From positions 25,439,343 to 25,503,342 of the forward strand of contig NC_133156.1 of the NCBI RefSeq assembly GCF_040802235.1: a stretch of 64,000 nucleotides of DNA. Direction: 5' to 3'. Position 1 is the stretch's first letter. Each line of letters opens with the position of its first letter. The notes below the pieces were generated by a model, which saw nothing but the letters and a program-made list of their open reading frames with translations, did no database searches and was not told the DNA's origin. A program made the position numbers and the translations under genes. Shown here one piece after another: positions 1-12,120 of the stretch. Source of the DNA: Manis javanica (taxonomy: Eukaryota > Chordata > Mammalia > Pholidota > Manidae).

Positions 1-3000
1 GGCAGGTCAGTCACTAAAATCCCATCCACTCAGAGTGAGTCTGCACACAGCAAGTCAGACTCTGCCTCTGGACCACTCTGCCCACACAGCTGTCCTCTGG
101 GCCTCTGTCCTCGGCACTGCCACCACTCCAGCCTCTGCTCTGCTCTCCTGCAGCCTTGCAGCCATGCCACCATGTCGCCCATAGCACTGGGTGGAGCTCT
201 CTAGATTCAATAATGATGTATTGCTCACACATGTGCAGTGAGCTAGCCAACCAGGGCCAGGTGAGAACCCTGACCACAGGAGCTTTCATTTTATCCACCG
301 TAGTTAAGAGTGGCATTTTTTAGTGGGAAGCAGGAAAAAACCATGAAAGAATGGCTTCTAAGCAAGGGAATGGAGTTTTTCAGTACCACTCAGCACAGAT
401 TATTTTTCCTGCCAATAGGTAAGTTTACCTACAACTCTTTCACCTCATTCTCAGATAGGATTTGAGGCTTTTGAGGGAACACTTTTTCAGTGTCCCTCAA
501 AGGCAGAATGAAAGCGAATTAATATCTTTTGCATTTCTTACATTTCATGAATTTACATGAAAGGAAATTAAGAGTAGGAGTATCTGCAACAACAGATGCA
601 CTACTTTTAGCCTGTGCTGATGAGACAGAAAGTCTCACTCAAAGTGTGAGTAAGAGATGGGGGCTATGGGGGACAGAATGGAGGGGGGAAGGGGGAGAGA
701 GAAGAGGCCCCTGAATTAGCACTCTCGTCCAGTAAATGACTAATTCCAGTGTCCACTGGCTGGATTATAAACAAAAATTGGATAATGACATCCAGGTAAT
801 GATTGAGAAAGAGAATCTCTCTGCAAATCAGGGCTCTTCCTTGGCCACATATGTCAGGGGTTTACTAATTCTTCCAAAGAAGGGAGTGGTAATTAACATC
901 AAGACTGCCTTATAAACATACATATTAATTATACTTCTAAAAATTATACCATCCCTTAAGAGGCTGTATATTGGTCATTAGACAATACAGGTTCAGCTAT
1001 CCCCCTGCCAACAAATTTAATTTGTCCTCATAATCCCCAAAATTTAAAAAAAAACCTTTTCAGGTAGAATTAGCAAGTTAAATAATCCAGGTGAACCAAT
1101 TAGCAATCCTGGTACACACAAAGAATATAACAAGGAATTAGCATCTCTTATTTTTTAAAAACCCTACTTCTATTTTGATATGTAACCTGTTAATACCAGT
1201 TTCCAGAAGTGTGATCCATGAGACAGGTTGATCAGACCCCTGGGACCCTTCTAGAATGGGCAGAATCCCATATCCCACCTTAGACCTATTGAATCTATGG
1301 GGGCTGGAGTCCTAGAATCTACTTAATACCATTACAAGTGGTTCTTAGAAACTGAAAATTTCTACCAGTGCTTTGGCTGAGGCTGAGAGGTTTTTCAGTA
1401 TGAGGCTGAAGGTCAAAGGCAAGTAAGGATAAGGTGCTGTGACGAGCACAGGTCTACCAGCCCTGAATCCAGCATCCTGTCACTGCGCCGCCTCTCCTAG
1501 CCTGTCCCTTATGCTTGTGTAACCCTTTACTTCATGACCACATCTCTGGTGTGTATGCCTACCCGGGTCCAATCTCTAAGAAGGCAAAATCTCAAGGATA
1601 AAAACCACCTTTTCTTAGCTACTGGGTCCAGATGACCTATTGTGAGCAAGTCTTGGATATGCTCCCCATGACATATTCTTTCCCACAGACACAGAAAACG
1701 TTGATGTTATGTTTTTACATTAAAACCCTTAGCTCGTGGAAGAGACCACTCCCCACAGCAGAGGACTAGAGGAAAAGCCACTGTCGGGAGAGGAACTGAC
1801 CCGCTTGGTCAACAGGAGCTGGGGCTGATGAGCAATGAGAGCTGGGTTCTTGCCTGTTTGAGAAGGGGCTGAGTGCCACCTGCCCAGGTGACTCTAGGAC
1901 CTACAGGAGCCACATGCTGGGACTGAGCCCCTGGGAAGGAATGAGGATTGAAATAGCTCTGCCTGACCACTCAAGGCTGTGATATGCATATTGCCCATTG
2001 CCCATGACCAGCAGGGAAAATCAGCAGTCACACCTTTGCAAAGTGGGTGTGAGATTTGGAATTGGATCACCCACGAGGTGAAATCCCTGAGATACTGATA
2101 TAAACTACAGCCCAGATCTGAACACTCCAATGGCTATATTGAAGCAGTTATGGGACCATTCATAGAGAGACCGTGCAGGAAAATATCCCTCCAAGTTGAT
2201 GAAAATGTCCAGGGCTCCAAAAAGGGGAGAATTTATACCTGGGGAACTAAATGATGGTGCTTCAAAGAGCTGTCAAAAATCTGTGCAATTTAAAATTCTC
2301 ATAGAAATAATGGAAGGAATAATATCATGAACAAAACCAGATATAATAGTATGATATAATAATATCATTATAAAACCAGAACAGATTTAAATACAGTTGG
2401 AATTATTAGAAAGAAAAATATAGTCACTAACATTTTTCTAAGAATTTTATTGAATAAAAAGTAAAGTAGAGTCAGAGAAAGAGAGAATTGGTTAAAATTA
2501 TCTCTTCTTCATCAAACATTTATACTGTTAACACACAACTTTCATGGGCAAAGAAGACAATCAGATATTACTAGTGAGAATAATATGACACCAGACAGTG
2601 GGTGAGCTAAACAGGGCGATGGCTAGTGCAGATCTATAATACCTTCATAGGAACCCTTTGGAGAGATGTGTTTCAGAATTTATAATTTGTTTTATTTTAG
2701 AAAGTTAATATGATATGCACACTATAAATTCCATAACATTCCTTGCTAGGCCTGGGGGGAAAACCCCATAATTAAACACATCAATATTTATCTGCATCAC
2801 CATGTATGACATTTTGCAAAAGTTTATAAATAAAGGCTCTAAATAGCCTCTGGGTAGATGATGTATTGGCCAATTTTGACCAGATTTGTAGGCAAAAGTG
2901 TTAAAACTTTCCATTTTCAGAGCTTTCTGGATTTCAGAATTGTAGATAAATCATCACAGACGTAAAAAACAAGAGCAAACTGGTGTTGAAGATGAAATTC

Positions 3001-3360
3001 GATCTAACACTTGTTTGGTTCCATTTGGGCACATGTTCCAGCAATCTTAGCAGCAGAAAGGGTGACTGCTGACCAGGCCCGGAGGCACTGGGACTGGACA
3101 CAAAGAACAGGAAGGAGGCAGGGTCAAAGGGGAGGCGAGAAAAGCAGCTGAAGACTCCGGAGAGGAAGCTCAACAAAGGCAGGGGTACCAAGAGGTGAGG
3201 AGTACGTGAGGAGGAGCAACCTGAGGGATCACGGATTCCATGGTGGAAATGTAAAGGCGATGCTAATCATCAGGGAGGAGCAGATACGGGAATCTGAGAG
3301 CCCGGGATGCGGGAAGGATGAAGCCTGAGCTGGAGAAGATAGGAGCTCAGAGGGCAAGAG
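1..3360. other. Intergenic or intronic DNA, nothing recognised
   Basis: No ORF here has a recognisable product and I see no repeat I can name. The ORFs are short, scattered on both strands and without plausible domains. Composition is unremarkable with few CpGs. Unique or very decayed repeat sequence is the best description. Confidence 0.5.
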
Positions 3361-3660
3361 GGTAGAAAATGAGGCAGGAAGACAAGACAGGAGGGTTTCA
3401 GAGGCCAGGAAACCTGGGAGACAGAGGTGAGGGTGGGCAGGTGAGGTGCAGAGATGGTGGGAAGAGGGTCAGGGAGGGGATCCCAGACAGAAGTGTGCAG
3501 AGGTGGGCGGGAGAAGGGGACACAGGTGGTGGGAAGCCGAACCAAGAAGGGGGCAGCAGCGGGGGGGAGGGGGCAGAGACAGTGGCAGGGCAGAAGCCAG
3601 AACAGTGGAGAGGAGGGTGCGCAGGAGGAGAGGCCAAGGATTTGGTCAGTCAGGCTGAGC
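3361..3660 (+). repeat. Purine-rich, G-rich low-complexity tract
   Basis: About 300 bases are dominated by G and A on the plus strand, with many GGA, GGGA and GGTGGG steps. The densest part, 3549-3573, has runs of 5, 7 and 5 G separated by short spacers, which can supply four G-triplets for a quadruplex. A T-run of 14 follows at 3674-3687. Overlapping ORFs on both strands are by-products of the stop-poor composition and are not proposed as genes. Confidence 0.6.
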
Positions 3661-3699
3661 ATATTTCAAAGGCTTTTTTTTTTTTTTACTGTATGATTC

Positions 3700-4727
3700 C
3701 ATTTATGTGAATGGAATGTTCAAAATCAAAGGCCTATGACTTAGTATTAAAGTTGACTTTGCAATCGAAATTCCTTTCATATCTTAAAATGTTCAGAAGT
3801 CTATTTGTCGCAAAATTATTACATCAGTCATTTCATTTGATTTAGAAGCACTTTTCTGAGGCATTTAGCCATGTGGAAATTTATTGCAAACTTATTTTTT
3901 TCTCTAGTCCTCAACAACTGGAAGTAGAGGGGTGAGAAATTGGTATATGTGAGTAAACCATGGAAAAGATGTGTATTTTTCATTTTCAGATAATTCCACT
4001 GTTATTTCTCATGTAAAACAAGCACATTCATTTTGCCTGGTGAACGTTAGGTTATATATTTACCAAACAACTAAACCAGGCAGTTTGGGTTCTCAATATT
4101 ATACATTGAGATATATACATATATTATATAATGCAATATATTATATATGTACATGCTCTCCTAAAAATGCTGTGCATTTATCATTATATAACTATGTACA
4201 CAAAAACTATTATTAGTTAACTGAGTTTCATTCAGGGCACAATTTCCTAGGATAAAAACACACCATTTTTCAATATCAATTTACCTTAAAGCAGCATCCC
4301 AATTGCATCTCTAGAATTTAGCCAATTTTGCCACTTCAAGTGAGAGTCCTCAAAACTCTTAACACATCTGGTCATATTTATTCACCGTGAGATGAACGAA
4401 TGATAGACATCTGTTGCCACATGTATTTAGCAGTGCTGTTAGAGTTCGCACATCCTGAGTGGTTTTAACGTCGGAGTTTCTGCTATTTTCCCTCCTCCCT
4501 CACAGCGGGGCTCCATTCAGCCCCTAGGCAGATGCGTTTCTTTTTTATTACTGGTGTTGCTGTAGCCTTTCAGTATGACTAGCCTGCAGTATAACTGATT
4601 TTCGCAGCTATCAGAAGCCTGGATGTAATTGTGTGAAATTAGAATTTAATTGGAAAACCTTTTCTCAAGTTACAGAGACCGATTTGAACTCAGAAAAAGG
4701 ACGGTCGGAATTGAGCTCTCAGCTTGT
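3700..4727. other. AT-rich non-coding DNA
   Basis: No gene or nameable repeat. A TA-rich patch of alternating TATA/ATAT lies at about 4100-4160. The rest is ordinary AT-rich sequence leading up to the CTCF-like core. Confidence 0.4.
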
Positions 4728-4741
4728 CCACTAGGGGGCAG
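4728..4741 (+). promoter_or_regulatory. Candidate CTCF binding site
   Basis: The 14 bases CCACTAGGGGGCAG match the published CTCF core consensus at every constrained position (CCA, then AG, then GGC). CTCF is the vertebrate zinc-finger insulator and loop-anchor protein, and motif orientation predicts loop direction. The site stands at the left edge of a long AT-rich, repeat-poor stretch and is not inside a repeat I recognise. Binding is inferred from the motif only. Confidence 0.7.
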
Positions 4742-7700
4742 TCAAACACTGCTCACTTCAAAATGCTGCTTTGTTAGCAAATTATTTGAATAAGTAGAAA
4801 TTGGTAGTTCCTAAGTAACATGCTTAACACTTCATGATTTAAATTTCCCATGTAAGCCCATGTTTGGGTTTGTAATACTGTCCATGACTAGTCCACAAAA
4901 AACTGTATTTTTTCAGGGTACGAGGTGGTTTGAAGCTGGTTAATAAGGATATCCAGTGAATAAACGGATGATAAAATACAGTAGAAAGTGATAGTAAGAT
5001 GTTACATTTACTTATAAATTAATGTCTGTAGCTTCAGAGAGTATCATTTATTCCTCAAACTCTCAAGTTGGTCTTGGCCAGAAGAAAAAAGACAAAATAT
5101 AATTTCTACCCTTTCCTGTTTGGTTTAGATTTGGTTCTATGAATCTAATACAGATATTGATTAAACTTGAAAAAGCAATCTTTGCTCTTACATAATTTGA
5201 AATTACTTTTCTTTGCTTTTTATAGTCTTATAGCTTGTCTATAATTTTATTGTGAAAAAGAAAAAAAGTTTTGCTATTTATGTAGCAAATGATCACTACT
5301 TTAATAAATATAAGGAAGATATCAAAGTATTGATTAGCATGTCTAACTTTGAAAATAAATGATTTTAAATATAACAGGTTAAATTAGCAATCCAAAGTAA
5401 TGTAAGAGTAGAAAATAAAGTTTCCAGAGAATTACAATTAATAAATACTTACCAAGTTGTTACTATGGATCTGAAATAGGGCATTTACGTAGAAATAAAA
5501 AACAAATAATAATCATGTGTTTAAAACTTCTTTCCTTCTTTTTCTGGTTTAAAGAACACCATTACATTATGACAAAACTTAAAACATTATTTTACTAATA
5601 GCTGTTTTTCATCTCAGATTTTTTGTAAGCAAAAATCAATGAAATGCATTACTGCAAGTAAAAGCAATACTATAGTAAAATTTGGTTAACCTTATATTTC
5701 TGTATATTAAAGAATTTTTAAGAGTATAGATGACCTCTATAAAGTGTATTGAACCCAAGAACCTACTTTTAACTGTCCATTTTTAAAAATCACATGAAAT
5801 TGAATACTGCAAATGTGCATAAGGTATGACCTTCTGAGAGACCTTAAATCAAAGAAATAGATTGCTTTCTACATTTGTTTGTCATGTAAAATGAGCTCAT
5901 ATGGTGTTTCTTCTTAAGAAATACTTCATATAACACATTAGTGATAACTTAAGGTAACAATTTTTCATTAAGAGATTGAAACAAAATATAAATTGTGCTA
6001 AGTGCATCAGAATATTTTTAAATAATTTGAAGCATAGTTTTAGCATCACTTCAAATTCAAACTAAAATTTAAATGTTTAAAAAATCTTGTACTTGTTAGT
6101 TCTTAAACAATTGCTTATAAACACTGCATTCTAATCCAAGATTTAAAATAGTCAGTTGATCATTTATAAAAAGTGAGTATTTTAAAAGCCTAAAATGAAT
6201 TTCTCAGAAAATTAAAATAACTTCAAATTGTAACTTATTCTCAGAGAGTTTACAAAGTCTTTAAGAAAGACTATGAACTAAAATAGGTATATTTTTTAAT
6301 AATAGTAATAAACCCAAAATGCCTTGGATATGATGAATAGATTATTTATTTACTTACAAATGTACAAGCTCACAACAAAACAAGTCCATATTTTTCTTTA
6401 AAACCAGGTGAAGATTAGATCTTTTTTCTCAGCTTTACAATAAAAATGCCACTAACTTGAAAATTAGCAATTTGACTGAAATAAACATGTTTAAATATCA
6501 AAAACAGAAAAGAGAATTATCAAAATAGGTACACTTTTGTACATTTTTAACAATTTGGTATTAGATAGGTTTCCTCTTAGGGAGAGACACTGGTCTTCAG
6601 ATTTGTCTGTGGCTTTGCGGTTCCCAGCTTAACTAGTTTAACTACATAAATGAAACATAGTAACTAGCAATTGCATACATTTGATGAACAGATTTCAACA
6701 GGTTGAAACGTTGTAAGGTAAAATTCTAATTGATTTGTTATCATTGTTTTTTACAAATACTAAAATTTTCTCCATAACTGATATATTCCACAATCTTTTT
6801 AAAATATATTTCATTTAGAATTTTAATGACATACAAAGGAATTTTCCATGAAAAATTTGTTGCAACTAGAAATAGCTAGGATGGGACTAGAAACAATGAG
6901 TGATAATGTTAATGAAAATGCAGATTGGATGTCTGTTTAGCAAACGCTGAAAGGAGTCTATGATAAATGTGACAGAACTAAAGAGAAATATTATATTCTT
7001 TTGGAAACTGCATTCATTTATATGAGAAAGCAGCAGCCTTACCTTTGATATCTATCAGAATGATGAAATGAAGTAGTAGGAACATTGCAATCAATCTGAA
7101 GCTGAAGAGATGTTTAATACCAGCAAAATAACAATAGGTTTACAGCGATTGAGTTATCAGATGTATCCTCCTTACACCTCAGAAGGAGTTCTGATATAGT
7201 AACTTTGGTACCTCCCACGCGTCTGAGCATGCTCACAGATAGAGCTTTACTAGCATGAGGGGAAACCATCTTTTGACACTACGTAGCCTATCTTTTTTGT
7301 TGTTTTGTTTGTTTGTTTATTTCATTTTATTTTAAAATTACAGTTGCACTATTGGTCATTAATTCATCATATATGTACAAAGAGATATAAATGAGACTTT
7401 GGTATTATTAGATAAGAAATATATTGTTTTAATCACTTAAAAAATGTCCCCTCAAAGCACACAGTACAATGTGCTTTTATATTTAAAACACAAATATATA
7501 TGAAGTTGTTAGATATGAAGGGATATAGACTTACACTGAATAGGTGATAAAACTTTTTACAAGCATATTTTTCATGCAATAAGCAAGCAACAAAAAGCTA
7601 CTTACTAGCAAATACATGAAGAACACCTATTCTATTCAAATGCATTTAAATGTTTTTACACAACATACACAAAGATACTAATAACTAATAACTAGTAAAA

Positions 7701-10240
7701 ATATATGGCCTTGTGTTTTACTCATTAATGCATTTACACAATATTTGCAACTTTGTTTACTTCCTCTATAATCATATCTCTTTTTTAAAGTGGATAATTT
7801 TATTCTTGTTTTCAATTCTGTATTGCATGCCTGATAGAAAACATTAATTAAAATTTAGTTCTTATATACCAAAAGCAGCCCCTAAACAGCAGTTCATGCC
7901 AGTTAAAAGTACAGAAAGCGATTTTTGGTTGTAGGGTTTCATTGACCCTTGTGTGGTCATAAAGATTTCTACAAAAGTTCTTTGTAGAGTTTCACTGTCA
8001 GAGTCATATATATTTTACTAACAGGGAAATTTATATGCAGACATACAAAGCCATTTGTAGTCCTGATATGGATGGAGGATTGTGCTAGTGAACGATATGG
8101 ATTCTCTTGTGTTATTAATGGTGCCGCAACAACAGTGTTTTAGGAAAACATCCCGTGATAACAGGCTGTTGTCACCACGCATCAGGAGAGGCGGGGTTTT
8201 CATCCTGCTTTCTTTCATTCCAGCCTTTGATAGAATAGAGATTCAGAAGGAATTTGAAGTAGAAAATACTTTAATTATCATATAATGTGCTTAGTTCCTT
8301 TCTCTCTTAACAAGTGAGCTAAATTCCCCAAGGCTCTTTCCAGACACACTGAGATGCGTTCTCCTTCTAGTTTTTCAACAAAAGAAAGAGCAGCAATGAG
8401 AATAATGTTAAAGATGAGAAGAAATATTTCAAGATATTTTCTTACATTTCTAGCACTTTTTTCTTCATTAACCTCGAGGTCTTTTCAGATAAAAATTGCC
8501 TTACTTCACTTTAAAAACATCTTTTCTTACATTTTGTATTCTGCAAATAACATCATGGATGCTAGTTTCTGGTATTGAAACTTTAAGCCTGAATTTTTAA
8601 GTGCAGTTAAACCCCATGAATTGCCTATCACAAGTCTATTTGAAGTTTAAATATATATTCCGTGAAAATACAACTTTTGGAGAAAGAAAAAGATGTCAAG
8701 ATTTCAAAGAACTTCAAACAAAGATTTTTTCATGAATATTAACCTTAGAAATAGATTTAAATTGCTAAAAAGTTCAATCATCATCCCTTTGTGTTAGGCT
8801 TTTAAAGTTAATCTTTGAAATATTAACATAAAAGTATTCAGAACTCAGTTAGGATAAATGATATTTACAAACATCTTTGGCTCATTATAGAGTTTTCCAA
8901 AGGCAGAAAGTACAAACACTGAAATGTGTTTCCCTGGGTATGTTTTAACTTTGATTTTTCAAGTGTGAATATCCAACCTTCTGAACTAAACTGAAGTAGG
9001 TGAAATGTTCACAAAGATACCATGTATGGGTTCAAAAGAGAGTGAATGAATTTACTCTTTCCTTAGAGACATCATTGGCAGGGAAACTCTAGAGAGCGCT
9101 TCAGGCAGAGATGATGGAACCGTGTAAATTGATTCATCCTTGGATAGTAACTTCAAATTTGTGTAAGTGCACTTTATTGACTGTTGTCTGAATCAACTCA
9201 CTCCTTCATGCTTATCGCCTGTGCATAGCACACACGCATACTTTCGGCAGTAATAGCATAAAAGCTTGTGTCAATACAGTATTTACAACATAGTACAATT
9301 CAATGTAATTCTGGATCATTCAAGAGAGTTTTTTTACTGAAAGTACTAATTATCCTATTCCATGTGTAAAGGCGTGGGGGTAGGGGAATTTCTTAATTTC
9401 TACTGTAACTTTTCTTCACTTCTTAGAAGCCATTGTTACATATAAAGTTCTGAATCCAGAACACAATTTATTTAAATATGCTCAGAAAACCCTGATTTTA
9501 GCACATTTTCAGAATTGCATGATTGCTTTTCATATAGGCTGTAACTCACATTCTTGTCAAATGAATATTTTCAATCAAGGTATTTATTTAACACCCACTG
9601 TGCATAATGCCAAGATAGGCTTGTAAACATGTCTCACTTCTACAGACTATCTAATCTTTTATTCATAAGTCCTGATCCTTAGCTGTTTAGTATCACTTTC
9701 TTTTTTTGAGAGAAAAGGACACAATTAGCCAATGAATGAATTACATTAATGGCTAATATTTTTCCTCAAAAAGATAAATTATAGACTAACAAATATCAGA
9801 ATCCAAAGCTTGTGATAGATAGCAGGCCCATAGTGGCAATGTTCGCAACAGTAGTCTCCTTACCATCAACGGAGTTGTAGTAAAGCCTTGAAATTTCAGC
9901 CATACTAGCTAAGTTATTTGTGATGATAATTACTTTAGCCTTCCTTTATGAGATTATATTATTAACTCATCATTCAATAAGCAATATTTTGAGTAACCTT
10001 TTTAGCAGTGGTGACAGATTTATATGCACCCTGCTGGCAGAGCAAACCTTACTGACTCACGTGATCTCCTTAACAGAGGGAGTCAGTCATTTAAGCAAAC
10101 CAGTCCTGATACTGGGTGCATTTTAAGCAAGAAAGTCAAAGTTGAGTGTTATAACTCTGCTGCTCTATGTTTAAAATAATTTAAGTCATGCTCCATTTAT
10201 CTGGGAATTTCAACACTTGGCAAGCTCAGCTTTTAAAAGC
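4742..10240. other. AT-rich, repeat-poor block
   Basis: About 5.5 kb with very few ORFs and almost no repeat I can name. A possible MIR scrap at about 9578-9625 carries a sequence resembling the conserved MIR segment near its 3' side. Runs of A and T and mixed AT words dominate. Nothing suggests an exon with confidence. Low repeat content next to a CTCF-like core could mean conserved regulatory DNA, but I cannot test conservation. Confidence 0.4.
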
Positions 10241-10639
10241 AGAGCTATAAACCAAAAGTAAAAAATATCACTGAAGACACCCACTGCTGGCAGTACTGTA
10301 GATTAGATACTCTGCAGGGCCTTCTTGCTTGAAAATAATAGCCCCTGCATAAAACAAATTTATCGTATTTCTGAAGTCTTAAAATGAAGGGAATTAAATC
10401 TAAAGGGAGATCACAAGACAAAACCAAACTGAAATGCTGAAACGGCAATGGAGAACAGTAAACAAATGTAGACGGCAAGATGCCTTCTGCAAACAAATGT
10501 GGATATTGGCGCTGCAGCTTCTGGACCAAGCCTTGGGTCTGTGGCAAGGTCTGAGGCTCCATCTCAGCCTCCTCAGAGGATTCAGCTGAGCACTGTCAAA
10601 GGAGGCCACTAGCACCATGCAACAGAAACATGATCCTCA

Positions 10640-11217
10640 ATTTGGATCCTTGGGTTTTACCCAGATTAACATCAATGAAATGCTGGCTCATTAGCAAAGA
10701 TCAACCATGCACACTTGGGTGAAAGTCAACAGAAACAAAAGCAATAGATTTAGAGCCTCCAAAACCTCCAATATTGAAGTGATCAACTATGGAATACAAG
10801 AGAGAAACACATGGAATCACAAAAGTGAGTAAATAATAAGAAATCACACTAAAGAGCCAAAGAGAATTTCTAGAAATGAGCAACAGGTTTGCAGAATTTA
10901 AGGAGTCAGTGGGTGGGCAAAATCATTGTTGAGACAATTATCCAGAAGGTAGTACAGATAAACAGAGATTTAGAAAAGTTGAAAAAGTTAAAAGATTTGG
11001 AGGAAAGCAGGAAAAGTTTCAAAATATGGCTGGAGTCCCAGAAGGAGAAAATAGTGAGAATGAAGAAGAGACAGTATCTGAGGTGCTAATGACTGAGAAT
11101 ATTCTAGAAGTGATAAAAAATAAAATTTACAGAAATTGGAAGAGTAATTTCTAGTAGGCAGTACAAATAAAAATAAATCAACAACTGGACATTTGGGTAT
11201 TGAAATTGCATAATATC
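10640..11217 (+). mobile_element. Ancient L1 fragment, left part
   Basis: From about 10860 the sequence reads like the ORF1-end to inter-ORF region of old mammalian L1, plus strand: A-rich, glutamate- and lysine-rich coding-like text, with a decayed version of the common L1 segment around 11030-11110 (an L1 stretch that encodes a leucine/serine-rich, then EGE-rich, peptide). The part before 10860 is less certain. It continues at 11833 after a younger L1 insertion. No intact frame remains. Confidence 0.5.
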
Positions 11218-11231
11218 AAATACACAGGGCA
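11218..11231 (+). repeat. Target-site duplication, left copy (young L1)
   Basis: The 14 bases AAATACACAGGGCA occur here and again, perfectly, at 11819-11832, exactly flanking an L1 3' end with an A-tail. This is the signature of target-primed reverse transcription. Confidence 0.9.
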
Positions 11232-11818
11232 ACATATGCATCCCTATGTTTATCGCAACACTATTTACAATAGCCAAGAAATGGAAGCAACATAGGTGTC
11301 CATCAGTAGATGAATGGATAAAGAAGATGTGGTACATATACACTATGGAATATTTTTCAGCCATAAGAAGAAAACAAACCCTGCCATTTGCAACAACACG
11401 GATGTCGCTAGAGGGTATTACACTCAGTGAAATAAGCCAGGTAGAGAAAGACAAGTACCAAATGATTTCACTCATCTGTGGAGTATAAGAACAAAGCAAA
11501 AACTGAAGGTACAAAACAGCAGTAGACTCACAGAACCCAAAAATGGACTAACAGTTGCCAAAGGGAAAGGGACTGGGGAGGATAGGTGGGAAGGGAGGGA
11601 CAAGGGGGGAAAGGAGGCATTACAATTAGCACACATAATGTAGGGCGGAGGCATGCGGAGGGCGGTACAACACAGAAAAGACAAGTAGTGACTCTACAGC
11701 ATCTTACTACGCTGATGGACAGTGACTGTAATGGGGTGTGTGGTGGGGACTTGATAATGGGGGGAGTCTAGTAACCATAATATTGCTCATGTAATTGAGG
11801 ATTAATGATGTCAAAAAA
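11232..11818 (+). mobile_element. Young 5'-truncated L1 insertion
   Basis: A 587-bp L1 3' end on the plus strand. It contains the last part of ORF2 (stop at about 11488), then a 3'UTR with the G-rich block typical of mammalian L1 (about 11560-11665), and ends in an A-tail at 11813-11818 that merges with the TSD. Perfect TSDs on both sides and a readable ORF2 end show that it is younger than the ancient L1 it interrupts. The 3'UTR closely matches the antisense 3'UTR at 20403-20680 up to a shared point, so the two belong to related L1 subfamilies. Confidence 0.9.
11246..11488 (+). pseudogene. L1 ORF2 C-terminal fragment
   Basis: An 80-residue open frame ends at the natural ORF2 stop. It holds the diagnostic L1 ORF2 end: the segment around WKQHRCPSVDEWIKK, then MWYIYTMEYFSAI, then a SEISQVEKDKYQ tail. 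ORF2p is the L1 endonuclease and reverse transcriptase, but this copy retains only the C-terminal tail. It is 5'-truncated, so it lacks both enzymatic domains and cannot be functional. Confidence 0.9.
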
Positions 11819-11832
11819 AAATACACAGGGCA
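11819..11832 (+). repeat. Target-site duplication, right copy (young L1)
   Basis: A perfect copy of the 14-bp repeat at 11218-11231, immediately after the A-tail. Confidence 0.9.
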
Positions 11833-12120
11833 GGATTTAAAAGAAAAAAGAGAGAAAAGGCCAATCACCTACAAAAGGAAAATTGGAAAGTCAGTACACT
11901 TGTCAACAGCAACAATAGAAGTTAGACGAAGTAAGATAGCATCCCAAGTTCTGAGAGAAAATAAATGGCAACTAAAAATTGTGTACCCAGGAAACCATTT
12001 TTAAAGAGAGTATAGGATAAAGTCATGTATGAGATATATTAAGAAGTAAGAACCAAAATGAACCATGCAGACAGGAAGTTCTAAGGCATTTGAGGGAAGG
12101 GAACATTTCAGTTGAGTTGC
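11833..12120 (+). mobile_element. Ancient L1 fragment, right part
   Basis: This resumes the interrupted old L1, in the stretch normally preceding ORF2 that includes an AACAGCAACAATAGAAG word (about 11904-11920). It is highly diverged, and no coding capacity remains. Confidence 0.5.

Noticed and set aside
3270..3710. Five overlapping frames in the purine tract
   Set aside because: Composition artefact: GA-rich DNA lacks stops on several frames of both strands.
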